Shown: positions 1-14,040, counted from the stretch's first letter. The stretch: 64,000 nt of DNA from Megalonaias nervosa (GCA_016617855.1 JAECUM010009447.1:1-64000); one strand, 5' to 3'. Notes: a model not told the origin generated them from the letters alone. Numbers and translations: made by a program.

Positions 1-1910
1 TGACATTTGACTTGTGGAGCAGAGTCGTGATACATTTCAAGCACACTTTGAAATATTAATGACAAACGAATTTAGAAATCAATTTATGCTTGACTTTTTA
101 TATGAACCATCAACATGGACATAATAGTAGCCATATTGGATGTAATACTGTCACCATTCTCATTTAGGCACAATCACATTTCAAGTGAAGACCCTTAGCA
201 AAAACACCATGCTGATATGGTCATCCTTTCATTGATTAAATATTTAATATTAGCGATGGATGCGCGATTTTCCAAATTTTAATTTAGGACCAACAAATCA
301 TCACATTATTTTGTCTATTAGAAACCCCATATTTATATGACTTTCTCTTTTTGGTCTATTTGGATTTCAAACTTGAACCATTTTCATCTAAGACCAACTA
401 AATATTTATAAGTATGTTGGTGAAACCATAATATTGATGACTTCTAGGACACGTTGTGATGTGGTGGCCATATTTGACGACAGACTGGCACCATTTTCAT
501 TTTCAATCAACTAGACATCACAGTATCTTTTTCAGTGAAGATCCTATGCTCAAATGGCCGTTCAAGACAATAGTGCTTACACGATTTTCATGATCGACAC
601 TGTGGTGTCAATATTACATGTTTGTATAACATTTCTTTTTTATTTTGGATAAACTACACGTCCGCAGAAGTCAGAAAACACCATCCAGAATATTTGCTAG
701 GGTTTGAAGATGATCAAAACTCCATAAGAATATGACTTTTCATTCAGTAGCAGTGATAACAATATTTTCAAACTGTCACAAAAGTACAGACATAATGGTT
801 GTCATATGTGTACCACTGCTGTGTAATATGTACCCACCTTTCTCAGTAATCTATCAAAAGTAGCAGGACTATTTTTATATCAACAAGAATTGTCATGGTA
901 CATTGTAGTCCGACTCTGCAAGACAGAACAAGGGAATGATGAAGGAGGAGAGTAATCGGTTGATATGCACATCTTCAAATAATATTTCAAAGAGATCAAA
1001 ACTTTAACAGTAGATACCTTCACAAGATTCTATCATACACTAAATCTCGCTGCAAGAAAAACAAGAAATTAATACAAGCAAAGATTGCAGGGGCTAATGA
1101 TTTGTTGACATGTGGCTCTTACGATGATGACCATTATATATTGCCAAGTTTTACAGTGATTCATCCAATAGTTTAGACTATTTGTATTCACAAGATGCAG
1201 TCATGTACTGTATTCAGACACATGGATACAAAAAGCTCGAACAACAAAACGTTGATATGCAGATGTTCAGGTGATGGCCACAGAATTTACAAAGTTACAC
1301 AACAATCCATTGAAACATATAAAGCTGTTGTGTTTAGAAGATTGTATAATACTTTGATTTCAGCTGCAAAAAGCCAAAAAACAACAAAATGACAATAACT
1401 CTTCTAAAAATTGCAGTAGGAAAATAACTTTTTATACTTACCATCGAGTGGTAGCCATTTGCTTACAAAGTTTCATGGCTATTCACTGAAAACTGGGGCT
1501 AGCTGCACTAACATGGATGGATGGAGGGGGGGGGACAGATTGATGGAGGATTCCAAGAAGCATTAAAGATAAACAAATATTCTATAGTTGCTGTTTAGTT
1601 TCTTTCCTCATGCAGCATCTTCATGTTCATTACGGGTTTTTTTCTAACTTAGTTGTAAGATGCTTTGTTGTTGGTTTTCAGTACCCACCGCTCCTGTTTT
1701 ACCTGAAAAACATAAACCAAGAAAGACTAATCCTGCTATCCAATCTAATGTACAAGACAATTATCTTGCAAGAGTTGTGCATGTTTTGCAATGCTTCTAC
1801 TTTCATCAACTGAGATCAGCTTGTGATCAAAATTGAAAATTGAATTGTTTATTCAAGTGGTGGAATGGTTTTCTGAAATTGTATTACTTTCTTGCCTATA
1901 CGTCCTGAAA

Positions 1911-1966
<56 letters not shown>

Positions 1967-2308
1967 CCATTTTCAATTGATAATTGATGACATCTGCAGA
2001 TGTTTACAAAACTGCAATTTTTGGGTGACTTTAGTTTTATATTTGTGGCCGACATTTTGCGTATATTGTTTAGTTACGTGTCGTTTTTTAAGTTCTAAAA
2101 TTTAATGAATACTAAATTCTTAATGAGTAATATCACAAGTTGAATAACTTAAATAGAAACAAAACATTATGAATATTCCATTTTCATTTACAAAAAATGT
2201 TACAATTAAATTTTTACATACCAATCAATTAGCTATAGACCTCTTGATCTCAGTAGTGCTTAACATTTAAAATTTTGATCATTTCTTTACATAAATGTTT
2301 TTGTTCAG
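1..2308. other. non-coding DNA with a weak degenerate repeat
   Basis: I see no convincing exon. Two stretches, about 130-230 and 466-560, share a diverged pattern (CCATATT..., a CACCATT-TCATTT block, then a TTTCA-GTGAAGA block), which suggests an old tandem repeat of roughly 335 bp. The short open frames here lack splice sites and coding character. If the exon at 2309 is real, this stretch is intron or upstream flank of that gene. Confidence 0.4.
1913..1963. repeat. (TC)n microsatellite
   Basis: About 50 bp of uninterrupted TC dinucleotides. The open frames running through it on both strands are artefacts of the repeat. Confidence 0.97.
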
Positions 2309-2492
2309 TGATTGGAAATACATGTATATAGATACTCGAAAACTATGGCAGGACGTTCGTCATAAGTTCTTGCCTCCTGAATACACTTTCCTGGACATGT
2401 GCTTGGTTGATGGGGTAATAAATGGGCAATACCCACATGGTCATCCAGAGAGCAAAGCAAAATTATCTCTCTTTGTTCCACTGTCAGCGTAG
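2309..2492 (+). CDS. probable terminal coding exon of an unrecognised host gene
   Basis: An acceptor (ATGTTTTTGTTCAG, AG at 2307-2308) opens a 61-codon frame ending at TAG 2490-2492. The frame is rich in aromatic, acidic and basic residues (for example WKYMYIDTRKLWQDV and KFLPPEYTFLDMC), looks like a folded-protein segment rather than random AT-rich translation, and is followed 57 bases later by AATAAA. I do not recognise the family. No upstream exon is visible in the first 2.3 kb, so the rest of the gene would lie before this window. It could instead be a retained fragment of a processed copy, though the acceptor argues against that. Confidence 0.6.
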
Positions 2493-2548
2493 ATATGCAT
2501 CAGCAAGCTGACGCAGTTCGTTTGGGACACGCTTATTTTTGACACTGC

Positions 2549-2554
2549 AATAAA
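2549..2554 (+). terminator. poly(A) signal AATAAA
   Basis: Canonical hexamer 57 bases after the stop of the exon at 2309-2492, the expected place for 3' end formation of that gene. Confidence 0.55.
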
Positions 2555-2559
2555 GCATA

Positions 2560-5500
2560 TTTTACTTCTGTAATATTGTCAATTAACTCTCTAAGATATA
2601 TACATCATGTGCTTCAGCAGAAAAGTGATTCTTAACAATGCAGAGAGTAATGACAAAAATGACACTCTTCCCTAATGTCCATCTTCATTCTACAGAATAT
2701 ATAACTGAATCAATAATCATTGACTGTATGCTATGTGCCAAGTATTAATGACTTAATATTTATAGCACCATAACCACTGGACTTTACAAGCCATGTTTCA
2801 GACTAAACATTGGAAAATTGGCTTTTGATACAATGCACAGAAATTAATTCCCTATATTTCTTCAAAAAGCCGGCCATTTTAAACTTTAAGGAAGAGAAAA
2901 GAGCTTGAATGTTCTGAGCAAAAATATATACCATGATCTTTGACCATACCATGATACAAGATGACTGATACTATACAAAAAAATATACATTTAGAGTTCT
3001 AAAAAATTAAAATTATATCTTTTAATAAATTGAAAAAAAATGCCCAATTTTCTAAAGTGAAGGCCATGATGGCGTGAATTTTCAGCTATGCATTTTAAGT
3101 GCTTGTCTCAAAATGAGAGATGAAAGAGAGATACCCACATTAAAAAGAAATCCCAGTCTGGCCCCAGACCGCATTTGTTGTTTTTTATTCATAGGCATTC
3201 AACATTATGACTCTTTTGCCATAACTGTTATGCATATATTCCTTTATGCTGCACATTAATCCACCTTACATAATAATCCTGCAAGGTTTTCAACAACAAT
3301 TGGCCAGCTTGTTTTTGTTATTACTGATTTAAACAAACTGATGATGAGTAACCAAAAAGTGTCTGCACGACAAAGAATACAGGGACGTTTTACATCGATC
3401 TGTTTTCAATAAATAAGAAACAAATATTATATTGTACAGAATTTCATGAAGTTTGATGAATATTCTTTCATACCTATTAATATATAAGTGCCAGCATCAA
3501 ATAAAGTTAGTGGCAAACAGACAATGCAATCAAGGCAATATTTGTTCAAAATATTTTCTTGATTTTAGTCAATTTCAGGTGTGTGATAGGTAATTCTATT
3601 CCTTAGATCTGTCAGTTTAGACACTTTCTATCAATCCCAGTGACACTAATATATCCTCAATAAAGGCTTATTTACAGCAAACTCAGAAATTATAATCAAA
3701 TTTCATGCATTGCTAGAACATTTGCAGCCATTCGAAATAATGTACTGTAGGTGATTGGCAGGGACCATTTTTCAGGTGTGATGCACCTACAAGTGAGTGT
3801 TTCGATTTGTAATGATTTTTATTTATTGGAATTTTCATGGAGCAAAGTTTATTTTGAAATTTGGAATAAACTAATTTTAATTAAAAGTGCTAAATATATA
3901 TAAACAAAATTTAATAGAAAGATATTAAAAAGTTGGTAAAATAATTAAAATTTAATCTAAGAAGTGGGACATAATGGGTCCCTGCTGAATACCAGGTAAT
4001 ATGCAATACACCCAAGCAATCAGGTAATGGACTTTCCAATAAACACATACTGACACTGATGTGAGGAATGTGCTTAGTTTTCAGAATATCTGACAGTAAA
4101 ACAATCATGCTATGTAAATATGGAAGCCGCAACAACGTTTATCAGATCAATGCAAAATGTAGTATTGAATAAGAAAGGCAACCATGAGAGACTAAAAACA
4201 GTTCCAGGGAGGTAATTCTCATTGGAATTAGGGTATTGCTCTGTGTAGTTAAACAGCTGCTCTACATTTCGCAACAGTTCAGAGCTTTTGCCAAAATGAG
4301 TGGAGCTGAACTTTCCCTATTAGTCAATTCCTGATTGATAGCACGAACTATGCTACTATTAACAATAATGATTTTAATATTATTTTATAGAAGATGTCAG
4401 AAAAAAACGACCATCTATGGTACTAATGAACTCTGAATAAATAAGATTTACTCATTTGAGGTACCGTTGAAATGACACTTCGTTAACTATAGCATTGATT
4501 TTACACTACCAAGTATGACTTAGTAAGAATGATATATTTTACATAAACTTAAATTTAAAACTTTTGTAACATAATTCCAAAATTAACAAATCATTACAAT
4601 TAAGGACAATTTCTTTACAAGCTATGACTGATGTGTACATTCGACAGATCGGTTTAATCCTTTGATATTATCACCTCTAGAATATTTTCTGAGAAATTAT
4701 GCAAGGAGTATAATTTTGTTTGCTACAAAACATGTTCACTATCTTAGCTGCACATTGTTGCTTGGAACTGGGTTTTAAGCTTTAAAAAATCTTTTGATCT
4801 ATTTTGTTTAACTACATAAAATATTAAGATCTTCGTCGTGGAGAGACTGTAAATAAATTGAAACTGATAAAAGAAAACAGTTCGTACAGAATAATGTTCT
4901 TAGTGACAATTAACTGTAAACTCTTAAAATTAATATATATGATTATGCAACAACTATGTAATGCCACAAATAAATTTGTAAAAAAAAATTGGAACAAAGA
5001 AGAAACACGCTAAAACCGATTGGAAAACACTCACAACGGATAAGTTTAAAGTACGCTATATAATTTTTTTTTCTTAATTTTTTTTCAACCTTTATCATAG
5101 ACATTATTCAACGTCAAAGAAAAGACATGTATATAAATGTGTAAGGACTTTATTTTCTTTAGAATTGGTTGATTAAGATTTTAAGCTCTGGTTACATTGG
5201 TTGTTTAGTACGATTTTCACACTTTAAAGGCGCAACATTTGTTTGATTCAGATACATTAAAATGAGTTTAATCGGTGACAAATTATTCGGGCAAAATCAA
5301 ATTCTAAATGACAGATTTTATTCAATCGTGTACAACAGGTTTATGATTAAATCTTGATGTTAATACGGTAATTCTGAAGTATTCTCGAGTTACAAGAAAG
5401 CATTCTACGCATAGAATTTAATCAGATATTTCCAGTTCATAGATTTGTAAAGGATTTGGTTTGAACATTAACTTATAAAGAAACCAAACAGTTGGTTCAA

Positions 5501-8095
5501 CGATTAAATGCAGAAGTCTAAAACATTTTAATTGTCGCTCTGCGAAGATAGAAATGCACACATACAATTGCCGACTGCATGCAGGCCATATCGTCGAGCT
5601 TGGTGCTGATTAAATCATTCCCTATATTGACAATTCGGACAGACTGGCAAATGACAGCCATAAAAGATATATGACGGAATTGAAAACAGGGGAGACAATA
5701 AGGTTTAAATTGAAAGCTTCTTAAATCTCAAAAAGAATGAAAAAATATGAAGAAGCAAACGTTAAAGAAAAGCAGCGTAGAGTTTCATTCAAAAAACAAT
5801 TGAGTACGTATTTTATGGTGGCAACAACCACGATCTATTCAATGAGCACTAACACATTATTGATGAATGTCATCATTCGAAAACTACAACACTTTGTTAA
5901 TACAAAGACACATTTAGACTTAGTAATCAGACTATGAATGTTAGATGAAAGAGCACGTGCTTTGCACAGTTCAAGAATTAGCAAAAATTGAATGCACAAT
6001 ATTTACTATACTTCAATACCTATGCACATAATGTGCAGATGACATTTTTAGATTTCTTTTTCCTTTCATAAGTTAATCTCTTTTGTATTTTGCAATGCAA
6101 AATATTTGATGCCAATTTCCTTATTCAATTCTGTTTTTAATGTCTTTATATTTCCGTTTTTTTAAATTTTGACGCCTTTGACATAATCAGTAATGACGAG
6201 TCTTTTTGTTTTTGAGGTGTATCAGTTTGTAATGCATCTGTTTCTGTTGTAAACGGTTGTTTCTATTTATTCAGATCTCTTTTCATTCGTTTCACGCTGT
6301 AATATATTTAATTAATGCTCCCATGCACCTCACCAATGTTAATGATCGAATCTCCCATCATCATACACATTTGTATTTCTTTTAGATTGTTCAACCTCAG
6401 CCTGCATGTTTTTACAAATTTCGATGAATGCAATATATATTATAATTTTCATTTTAACATTTAAATCAGAAATGCCTAGAATATAGGGTTTTTATTGATC
6501 TAATCGTGCTTAAATTGATATTTATTTTTATTTTGTTTTCATTGATCTAATGGCTTGATTGACATTCGTTTTGTTTTTGACATTCTTTTGGTTATCTCAT
6601 ATAAATCAATATTTTCTACGCATCTCTAACAATGCATTAGTGTTAAATATTATCTTGTAATTATTGTGTCAAAACCATTCATCAACCATTTAATCTATTA
6701 ATCGTTATGTTTAATTTCATTATTTAAATCTAGCTTCAACCGTTTAGGATGAGATTTGTCAAGTGTCATTGTTCACGAGATAATTTTTCTCCCTGTCACT
6801 CTCCAAGGCATCTGTCATGTCTAAAGTTATGTAAATCATCTGCTATTTCTCTTAATAACTGTAGGGTTGCAATATCAATACATACAGCACTAAAGCTCTT
6901 TTCGAAGTCCTAACTTACAGCATGCTTTTTTCTGTTATCGACCATCCGTTTCTTGAACTAAGATACTGTGTTGATTCTTTTTTGCGAGTTTGTTAAATAG
7001 CAATTAAGTTACTGTTAACGTTTTGCCACCACATTTTATTAGCATTGGGTTATCAACTCATTTCAACGGAAATCTTTCATTTGCTATAATAGCTATTTCC
7101 TCTGAGTCATGTACATTAGAGGTGGGTTACTTGTTAAGGTCCAAATCAATTTGTGGCTATATCTCTCTAAATATTGTATTTATTTATCATTAAAAATGCA
7201 TGTTACGGGCATGCTGTGAACATGTATTAATGTACCTACTTATATATCAGGATTATCATTTTTGACAAGATAAAATAAAATTGCCTGGAAATATTTAGCT
7301 GATTGGTTGAATCGATTAGCAGCTGGATTAAATAGTAATTTTGGTAGTGTGATATACTGGTTCCTTAGAATTGCTGGATAACTTGTTTCTTTCATTGATA
7401 AAAACATTTTGCTTCTTGTTCTGGCATTAGAATGTCTGTAACTTGCATTCGGGTTCAAAGGTGTAAATCCAGCACGTGCTAGAGTTACAGATGATGGTGA
7501 GAGGACCAGCTGAATGCATTAAACTGTGTTACAGGACACGCGCAAGGTACTTTACGAGGCAGTATTTTAAATCTGAAATCTATCGCTACATATCAAGAAA
7601 TTAGTGCGTGGATGGCTTTTCTTTATCCTGTAGGTCTTGTATTTCCACACACACACAGACGTGTAGTTCTCTGTTGATTATGCAATCTCATTCTTTCATA
7701 TTCCCGAGTATAATACCTGATTGTTATCGTGTGCTTTACGGAAATTATGCATGTCTGGTATTTGATATATCGATTTTCTATATCTTCAGTCAGATTATCT
7801 CTTTCAACCGTTTGTTCCCTTGATTTACGTAGCTCATTTCCAATTATTACTAGATGACGGTAGGAACTTATCTTCAGATTTTTTACTAAATGCGTTTTGA
7901 TGTAAGCCATCAACACCACAATGGTATTCTCCTCCACGTGACTAGTGTAATACCTTATTGCGATGAGTCTGATGGTATGCGATTTACATCAGTTCATTAT
8001 TATCCGCTTCTAGCTTCACATCCCAGATATAAATGCGACTACAAAAAACAAGTATAAGAGAGACTTGACATTGCTAAGAAAGGTAGTGGAAAGAG
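2560..8095. other. long non-coding stretch
   Basis: AT-rich sequence with only short open frames (the longest, about 104 codons on the minus strand near 7623-7937, has no recognisable motif or splice context). I see no RNA gene and no transposon domain here. Confidence 0.5.
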
Positions 8096-8100
8096 TTAAT

Positions 8101-8192
8101 ACTCCTCCTCCTCCTCCTCCTCCTCCTCCTCCTACTACTACTACTACTACTACTACTAGTACCGCTGCTGCTGCTGCTACTACTACTACTAT

Positions 8193-8283
<91 letters not shown>
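8101..8283 (+). repeat. compound trinucleotide microsatellite
   Basis: Successive blocks of CTC/TCC, ACT, GCT, ACT/ATT and a pure AAT tract. In one plus frame it reads as homopolymers of Pro, Thr, Ala, Thr and Asn, but no gene context supports translation. Confidence 0.95.
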
Positions 8284-8286
<3 letters not shown>

Positions 8287-8329
8287 GGATATTAATTGAA
8301 TGACCCATCCAAAGATCGGCCCATATCTA

Positions 8330-9700
8330 TTATATCTATACTTTCAAATATTTTTGAAAATCATGTCAGCAAGCATCTTTTAGGATACCTAAACAAGCAC
8401 CACCTCCTGACATAACTTGTAATCATGTTTCCCACAGAAACATTCACATCAAACTTCACTGATGAAACTTATAGTCCAATCTCTAATAGCGATCGAATCT
8501 TGCGAATTTAACTGACGCCATCTTCATTGATTAAAAAAAATATTGACCATTCGGTGTTAATTATAAAGCTATCAGCCCACAAGTTGTCTTCAAGCTCAGT
8601 TACTTTGTTCTAGTCATATCTCACTAACTGACCTCAGGATTCTTGCACGGGAAAATTTACTACAGATTCAAGTTATGTTTGCTTTCCTCAAGGATGGATG
8701 TCCTGATATTGTATTAAGGGCACTCGAAAACAGATCTTTTCGCTGACGACTCTACACTGCATATTTCCAGACTCCATTGAAAATAAACCTCAAATCGACC
8801 TTAATAATATATCCGTTTGGTGTCAACAAAGCAGAATGTATATTAATGCATCTAAAATAAAATGCATCACTATTGGAACAAAGCAATGTCATCCACTAAC
8901 ATATATTTACTTCTAACTCAAAATGAATTAGACGTGTCTAGTTTTAAATATCAAAATTCTTCTTGGTATCTAAATTGCTCAACATTGCAGCTGGAATACA
9001 TATATCAATCACATATATGCAATGGTCGTTAAAAGAATAACTCTCTTAAAATTACTGTCGAAATATCTCATGCCTCATTCACTTTAACGTTTTTCGGGAT
9101 ATATACTGCCATTGATAGATTACTGCTTTACTAAATGTGGAAGAACATCGAAATATAATCTGCCCAGAACTGAGAAAGTACAGAAAAGGGCCGCCCGAAT
9201 AACTCCAAAACTCTCTTTGACCATTCCCTAAATGTTTTGTTTTCAACTCTACAGTGGCTGCCTATATAAAACTGCATTCTATATCTTAAAGGAATCTTAA
9301 CATACAATCTTTATCCAGATTATATACACTGAGCTCACTCTCCGATCAACAACTAACGAGCTCCAGAGCAATTAGTCGAGAAACAAACTTTTCAAAAGCT
9401 CTCTTACTGTAACAGAATCTATCTTTACGAATCCTAACCCCTGAAGATAGTTTTTCAAATTTCCCTTGCTCCGTTTTAACTTGACTAAAAGCCTTCTTAC
9501 TTGACCAGCTGGAATTACACATTATCGCCTCACGATAGATAATTGTATCATTGTGACCGGAAATAGTAGGTGCGTGTTTTATTCGATGTTCTATATATGA
9601 CTTCTGACCAGCTGAAATGTGCATACCTGTGTATAGTATTTTGTTCACCACTATAGTTACAGATCCTAATTCATTTTAAATCTGTGTAAGTACATATACG
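8330..9700 (+). pseudogene. decayed jockey/CR1-like LINE, reverse transcriptase 3' half
   Basis: Broken frames on the plus strand give RT landmarks in order: LFADDSTLH, the catalytic box, encoded at 8736-8762; then SVWCQQSRMYINASKTKC; a RAARI/KT-type block around 9190-9230; and the typical LINE tail, a 'LSDQQLTSSRAISRETNF' stretch near 9335-9390. Many stops and frameshifts separate these blocks, so it is an old dead copy. The endonuclease and N-terminal RT are absent. A minus-strand frame at 9346-9651 is simply antisense to this tail. Clade assignment (CR1, Rex or jockey) is by general resemblance. Confidence 0.65.
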
Positions 9701-9831
9701 AGCATACTTGACTTCGTGTAAGTGACATCTTTAAAATAAATTAACATAACCTGTTACAAAAATGGAGAACAACATGGTACATACGTTATTTGTAACCAAA
9801 TCTGTTCTAGTCGTTAAATAACAATTATTAG

Positions 9832-9833
<2 letters not shown>

Positions 9834-9886
<53 letters not shown>

Positions 9887-9887
9887 T
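9834..9887. repeat. (ATT)n microsatellite
   Basis: Pure trinucleotide tract of about 54 bp lying about 100 bp upstream of the Gypsy LTR. Confidence 0.95.
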
Positions 9888-9987
9888 CATAATTCATTCA
9901 TTTATTAATACGCACACCAATACATACCTCTGATTTATTGATTATTGTGTTCCCCATATTGTTTCAAATCCAGTGGAATCAATGGTC

Positions 9988-10909
9988 TGTTAAGTATATT
10001 TAATTTAATTGTTTGTCTGTTACTTTTAAAAACATTTTTATTTCATTACATGTTATTGTAATGTAACATTGTTTACTGGACTTGACCTTGTCTAAAACTG
10101 AGTTCAGTTCTGTTTGACCTGATTGACTTTTTAAATTATCATTTTATATCATTTATGTAAACAACTAATAATTGCTTCATTATCCTCCATGGGTATGAGC
10201 TCATTGACCAAATTATTATTCAGGTAAACATGTTGATTTGGGTCAGGATTTTGGGGATTCGAAAGTGAATTTTGGAGAGTATTATGTTTTAAATAAACAA
10301 GGCTCATTAGATCATTCAAGAAGGTTATTTTCCTTTAGGTAATGGTTGTTTTTAGAAAATGATAATTTGTGACCTGAGGTCAAACAGAGAACTATATTAT
10401 CTTGTGATTGTGAAGATTATACAAGTTGAGCTTTAACATCTAGCACTTTGGGTTATATAATATTGTGTCCAGTTAGGCCTGAATTTTATTTTCTTCAAGT
10501 TATTTAATTCAAGTGATTATTGTCTCTGGAAATACAAAAGTGCTCTGACAAAATCCTTGGATGAAGACATTCACTGGAATTTATACTGAATTCAAACCTG
10601 GAATAATATTTCGTTGATTCAACAAGAGACTGTTAATACATCCGTACGACTCAGGCAATAACAGCCACGTCATCGCCTTTAATTTTTTATCTCTTCGGGA
10701 CTTGAACTGAGTTTTATTCAGGACTTTTTATTACTAGGACTTGTGTCTTTAATTCTTGGATTATTTTTGGATTTAATTAGCTTAGATTAAGTTCTTCTTT
10801 CTCAATTTCTCACTTCGTATTCTAGGGAAATAAATTATTTGTTAAATTTTACAAATCTGTTTGTCTTCACTCTTTCTGTTACTTATTTTAGGAGTATAGA
10901 CTTGTAACA
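9988..10909 (+). repeat. 5' LTR of Gypsy element 1
   Basis: About 922 bp, starting TGTTAAG and ending TTGTAACA. It aligns with the inverted LTR at 15047-15929 and with 16288-16678, for example in the 'ACAAATCTGTTTGTCTTCAC' versus 'CAAAGCTTGTTGTCTTCACT' blocks near the 3' end. The sequence after it, starting GAAAATTGGGCGCTCGTC, has the position of the primer-binding and leader region. Confidence 0.85.
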
Positions 10910-11066
10910 GAAAATTGGGCGCTCGTCCTTGGGATACGAATTTTGCTAAAATGTTTCAGAAAACTTTGTTTTTGAAATTTAAATTCCCCTCGTTTTCGAA
11001 TGTTTAAAACCCCTAGTATTATTGCACATTTTAGAAATCTATAGTGAATTCAGCAAGCATTTTACA

Positions 11067-11578
11067 ATGTCATCAAAAGTGGAGATCTTTATTTCAGATC
11101 CTACCCAGGAGCTGTTAGACTGTTTGAGAAAAGATGAATTGCTTCAGCTTGCCAGAAAGTATGATCTTTCTGAGGCAAAAACTTCTTTAACGAGCAAAAA
11201 ATAAAAAATACTTTGGTCCAATATTTGGTGGAAAAAAATGTTTCGGATGAAAGTGCTTTGGTTTTGATCAGTAAGTGTGCACCAGACTCTAACATAAAAG
11301 TAAAGGAATTAAAATTAAAATACAAGATGGAATTAGAGTTAAGAAGGCTTGAACTTCAGAAAGATAAAGAGGAAAAACAAATGCAATAAGATGAGGAAAG
11401 AGAGAGAAAAATGCTATTGGAGAAAGAGGAGAGAGAAACAAATGCAGTGACAGAAAGAGGAAAAACAAATGCTGTTGGAGAAAGAGGAGAGAGGGAGAGA
11501 AACAAATAGAGTTACAGAAAGAAGTAAAAGAAATGCTGTTGGAGAAAGAGAAGAGAGACAAACAAATGCAGTTGTAAT

Positions 11579-11668
<90 letters not shown>

Positions 11669-12711
11669 AAATGCAAATGATAAGAGAAATGGAAGAAAGG
11701 GAATATAACTTTAGATTAAGAGAATTAGAGCTGGCAAGGGACAAACACATCCCCACTTGACATACAAATTCAAATTTGATGTCATTAAGAATATTAGGTT
11801 AGTGCCCCCTTTAAGACAAAAGAAAGTAGACAAATATTTTCCTCATTTTGAAAAAATTGCTGAAAATTCAAAATGGCCAAAGGAGCAATGAACTCTATTA
11901 TTACAGAGTGCATATTTTGGCAAAACCCGAGACATCTATGCTTCCCTATCAGTACAGCAAAGTGCAGACTATGATCTGGTAAAGGAATGCATCTTAATGA
12001 GTTATGAGCTAGTCCCTGAGGCTTATCGGCAAAATTTCAGAAACTATAAAAAAGAAGCTGGACCAATTCATGTCGAATTTGCAAGGAAAAAGAGCACTTC
12101 TTTGCTTCGCGGTGCTATGTTAAGTAAGTTGATTAAGATTACGAAAATCTAAGACAACTCGTTTGAAGAGTTCCGCTTTAAGACTTATCTTGATGAGCAT
12201 AAGGTCGAAACCTTGGAAAATGATGCTCGTACTGCTGAGCTCATAAAGTGTCTATTATCAGTAAGTCTTCCACTCAGCAGTCTTCTGGTACAAAAATATA
12301 TTTCATTCTAATACAAGCCCTTCTAAATTTCAATCTGGCACAACTTTGAGAAATCAAGTTTCTGATAAACTTGATCAGAAATCCTTATATCTTCCTACGT
12401 GTACCTATTGCAAGAAGAAAGGACACGTTATTTCTGATTGCTACAAATTAAAAAATAAGCATCAGAATCAAGACAGACCTGTTCCAAATGCTCTTATTTC
12501 TAAGAGGTCAAGGTCACGCTCATGTATTGAAAGCAACACATTTGTTGGGTCTATTAAACCCCAGTCTGATTTTATTATGGGTGATTCGGCCAGTTCTATC
12601 CCTATTAAAATTTTAAGGACACGGGAGCTTCTCAGAGTCTTTTATTATCAGGTACTTTGCCTTTTTCTGAGAAGTCTTCTTCTATTGAGAGTGTTCTCAT
12701 TCAGGGAGTAG
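11067..12711 (+). pseudogene. gag of Gypsy element 1 (broken)
   Basis: Starts at ATG 11067 (MSSKVEIFISDPTQELLDCL), a short N-terminal helix-rich domain, then a charged coiled-coil stretch expanded by a GA microsatellite, a capsid-like region around 11800-12250 and a CCHC zinc knuckle near 12394-12435 (CTYCKKKGHVISDC). The same knuckle and flanks occur in the gag at 60.75-61.6 kb. In a retroelement this protein packages the RNA and forms the particle. Several stops and frameshifts break the frame, and the GA array probably arose by slippage in a Glu/Arg-coding segment. Confidence 0.75.
11581..11667. repeat. (GA)n microsatellite inside the gag pseudogene
   Basis: About 87 bp of GA dinucleotides within the coiled-coil coding part of gag; it creates long Glu-Arg open frames on both strands that should not be taken as genes. 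Confidence 0.95.
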
Positions 12712-14040
12712 AGTGCGGCTTTGTTAATATTCCTCTCCATTCTGTAAATTTGTCATCAGACTTAGTCTCAGGACCCGTGACAGTCGGAACAGTATCCTCT
12801 TTATCCATTGAGAGCATTCATTGCTTTTACTAGGGATTAAACTAGCCGGAGATAACGTTGTGGTTAATCCACTTGTAACTGACAAGCCTTCTTTGGATCC
12901 GAAAGTCGATTCTATTGAATAAGAATTCCCTGATTTATACCCAGCTTGTGCAGTTATTAGAGCTATGGCAAAGAAAGCTCTTGAGAATGATGTTGATCAA
13001 GAAAGTATTCCTTTAGCTGACACATGTATTGGTCAGGCTCTTGATGAGGTTATTTTTACTCATTGTTTGGATCAGTCAAAAGGTATTGATCACAATGATC
13101 CTCTTTTAACTACTCATTCTTTTTATTCTAATCAGGGTGACAAACGACAATCACTTGTCGTCGAACAGGAAAAAGATCCTGAAATTTCCTGTTTGTTTCA
13201 AAGGCCATTAGTGAAACTGAAGCCACTGAAGTACCTGTCTGTTAGTTCATTACAAATGGGATTCTTATGAGAAAATGGAGACCTCCCGAGGTACCTGCTG
13301 GTGACGAGTGGTCAGTGAACTATCAAATTGTAGTTCCAAAATCATACAGACAGGAAATTCTTAGTCTGGCCCATGAAACTCCTTTGGCTGGTCATTTATG
13401 GATTAATAATACTTATCACAAGATCTTGAATCACTTCTATTGACCTAAATTTAAAAGTGATGTTTGTAAATGCTGCAGATCTTGTCATACTTGTCTAATG
13501 GTATGAAAACCCAATCAGAAGATACCTAAGGCTCATTTGCAACCTATTCCTACATTAGACGAAATATTTAGCAGAATAATGGTAGACTGTGTCGGTCTCT
13601 TACCTAAGACCAAGTAAGGTAACCAATACTTGCTGACCATAATGTGTGCGTCAACAAGATTCCCAGAGGCAATTCCTGTGAGGAATATTAAAACAAAAAG
13701 AACAGTAAAATCTTTGATAATATTTTTTACTCAATTTGAACCTTACAAATCAGTCCGATCTGATCAAGGGTCAAATTGTATGTCTGGAATTTTCCAGCTA
13801 ATTATGCTTGACTTTGGAATCCAGCAATTCAAGTCAAGAGTGAAATTATGGTTTGACAGAACTACAATGGAGAGATCGTTTGAGTCTGGTGACAGAGTTC
13901 TGTCTCTCTTGCCCATTCTTCAGATTAATTATGACGGCCCTTACAAAGTTAAGAAGAAAATGAATGTGTTAAATTACAATAATAGTACACCTGGGATAAA
14001 AAGATAATAAGGAGTACGAGTCTGTTGATAGAGATAGCCA
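12570..14040 (+). pseudogene. protease and integrase part of pol, Gypsy element 1 (broken)
   Basis: A retropepsin segment sits near 12590-12680; the DTGAS active-site box is present only after a one-base frame change at about 12616. A spacer at 12965-13270 matches that of the element at 60 kb. An integrase zinc-binding segment follows (about 13390-13510, including the AGHLWINNTYH-like block), then a core with MLTIMCASTRFPEA and SDQGSNCMSGIF at 13630-13800. After FGIQQFKS the frame jumps to a C-terminal RDR/GPY-like segment (NYDGPYKV, near 13940), so the part with the catalytic Glu is deleted. Integrase precedes reverse transcriptase. Confidence 0.75.

Noticed and set aside
7623..7937. 104-codon minus-strand frame as a gene
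   Set aside because: No homology recognised, no splice or promoter signal, composition like surrounding DNA.
8065..8295. Open frame of Pro/Thr/Ala/Asn homopolymers
   Set aside because: It is the translation of a compound trinucleotide microsatellite with no gene context.
9346..9651. 101-codon minus-strand frame
   Set aside because: Antisense to the LINE relic tail, whose plus-strand motifs are convincing.
11289..11756. 155-codon minus-strand frame rich in Ser and Leu
   Set aside because: Antisense to the gag coiled coil and its GA array.
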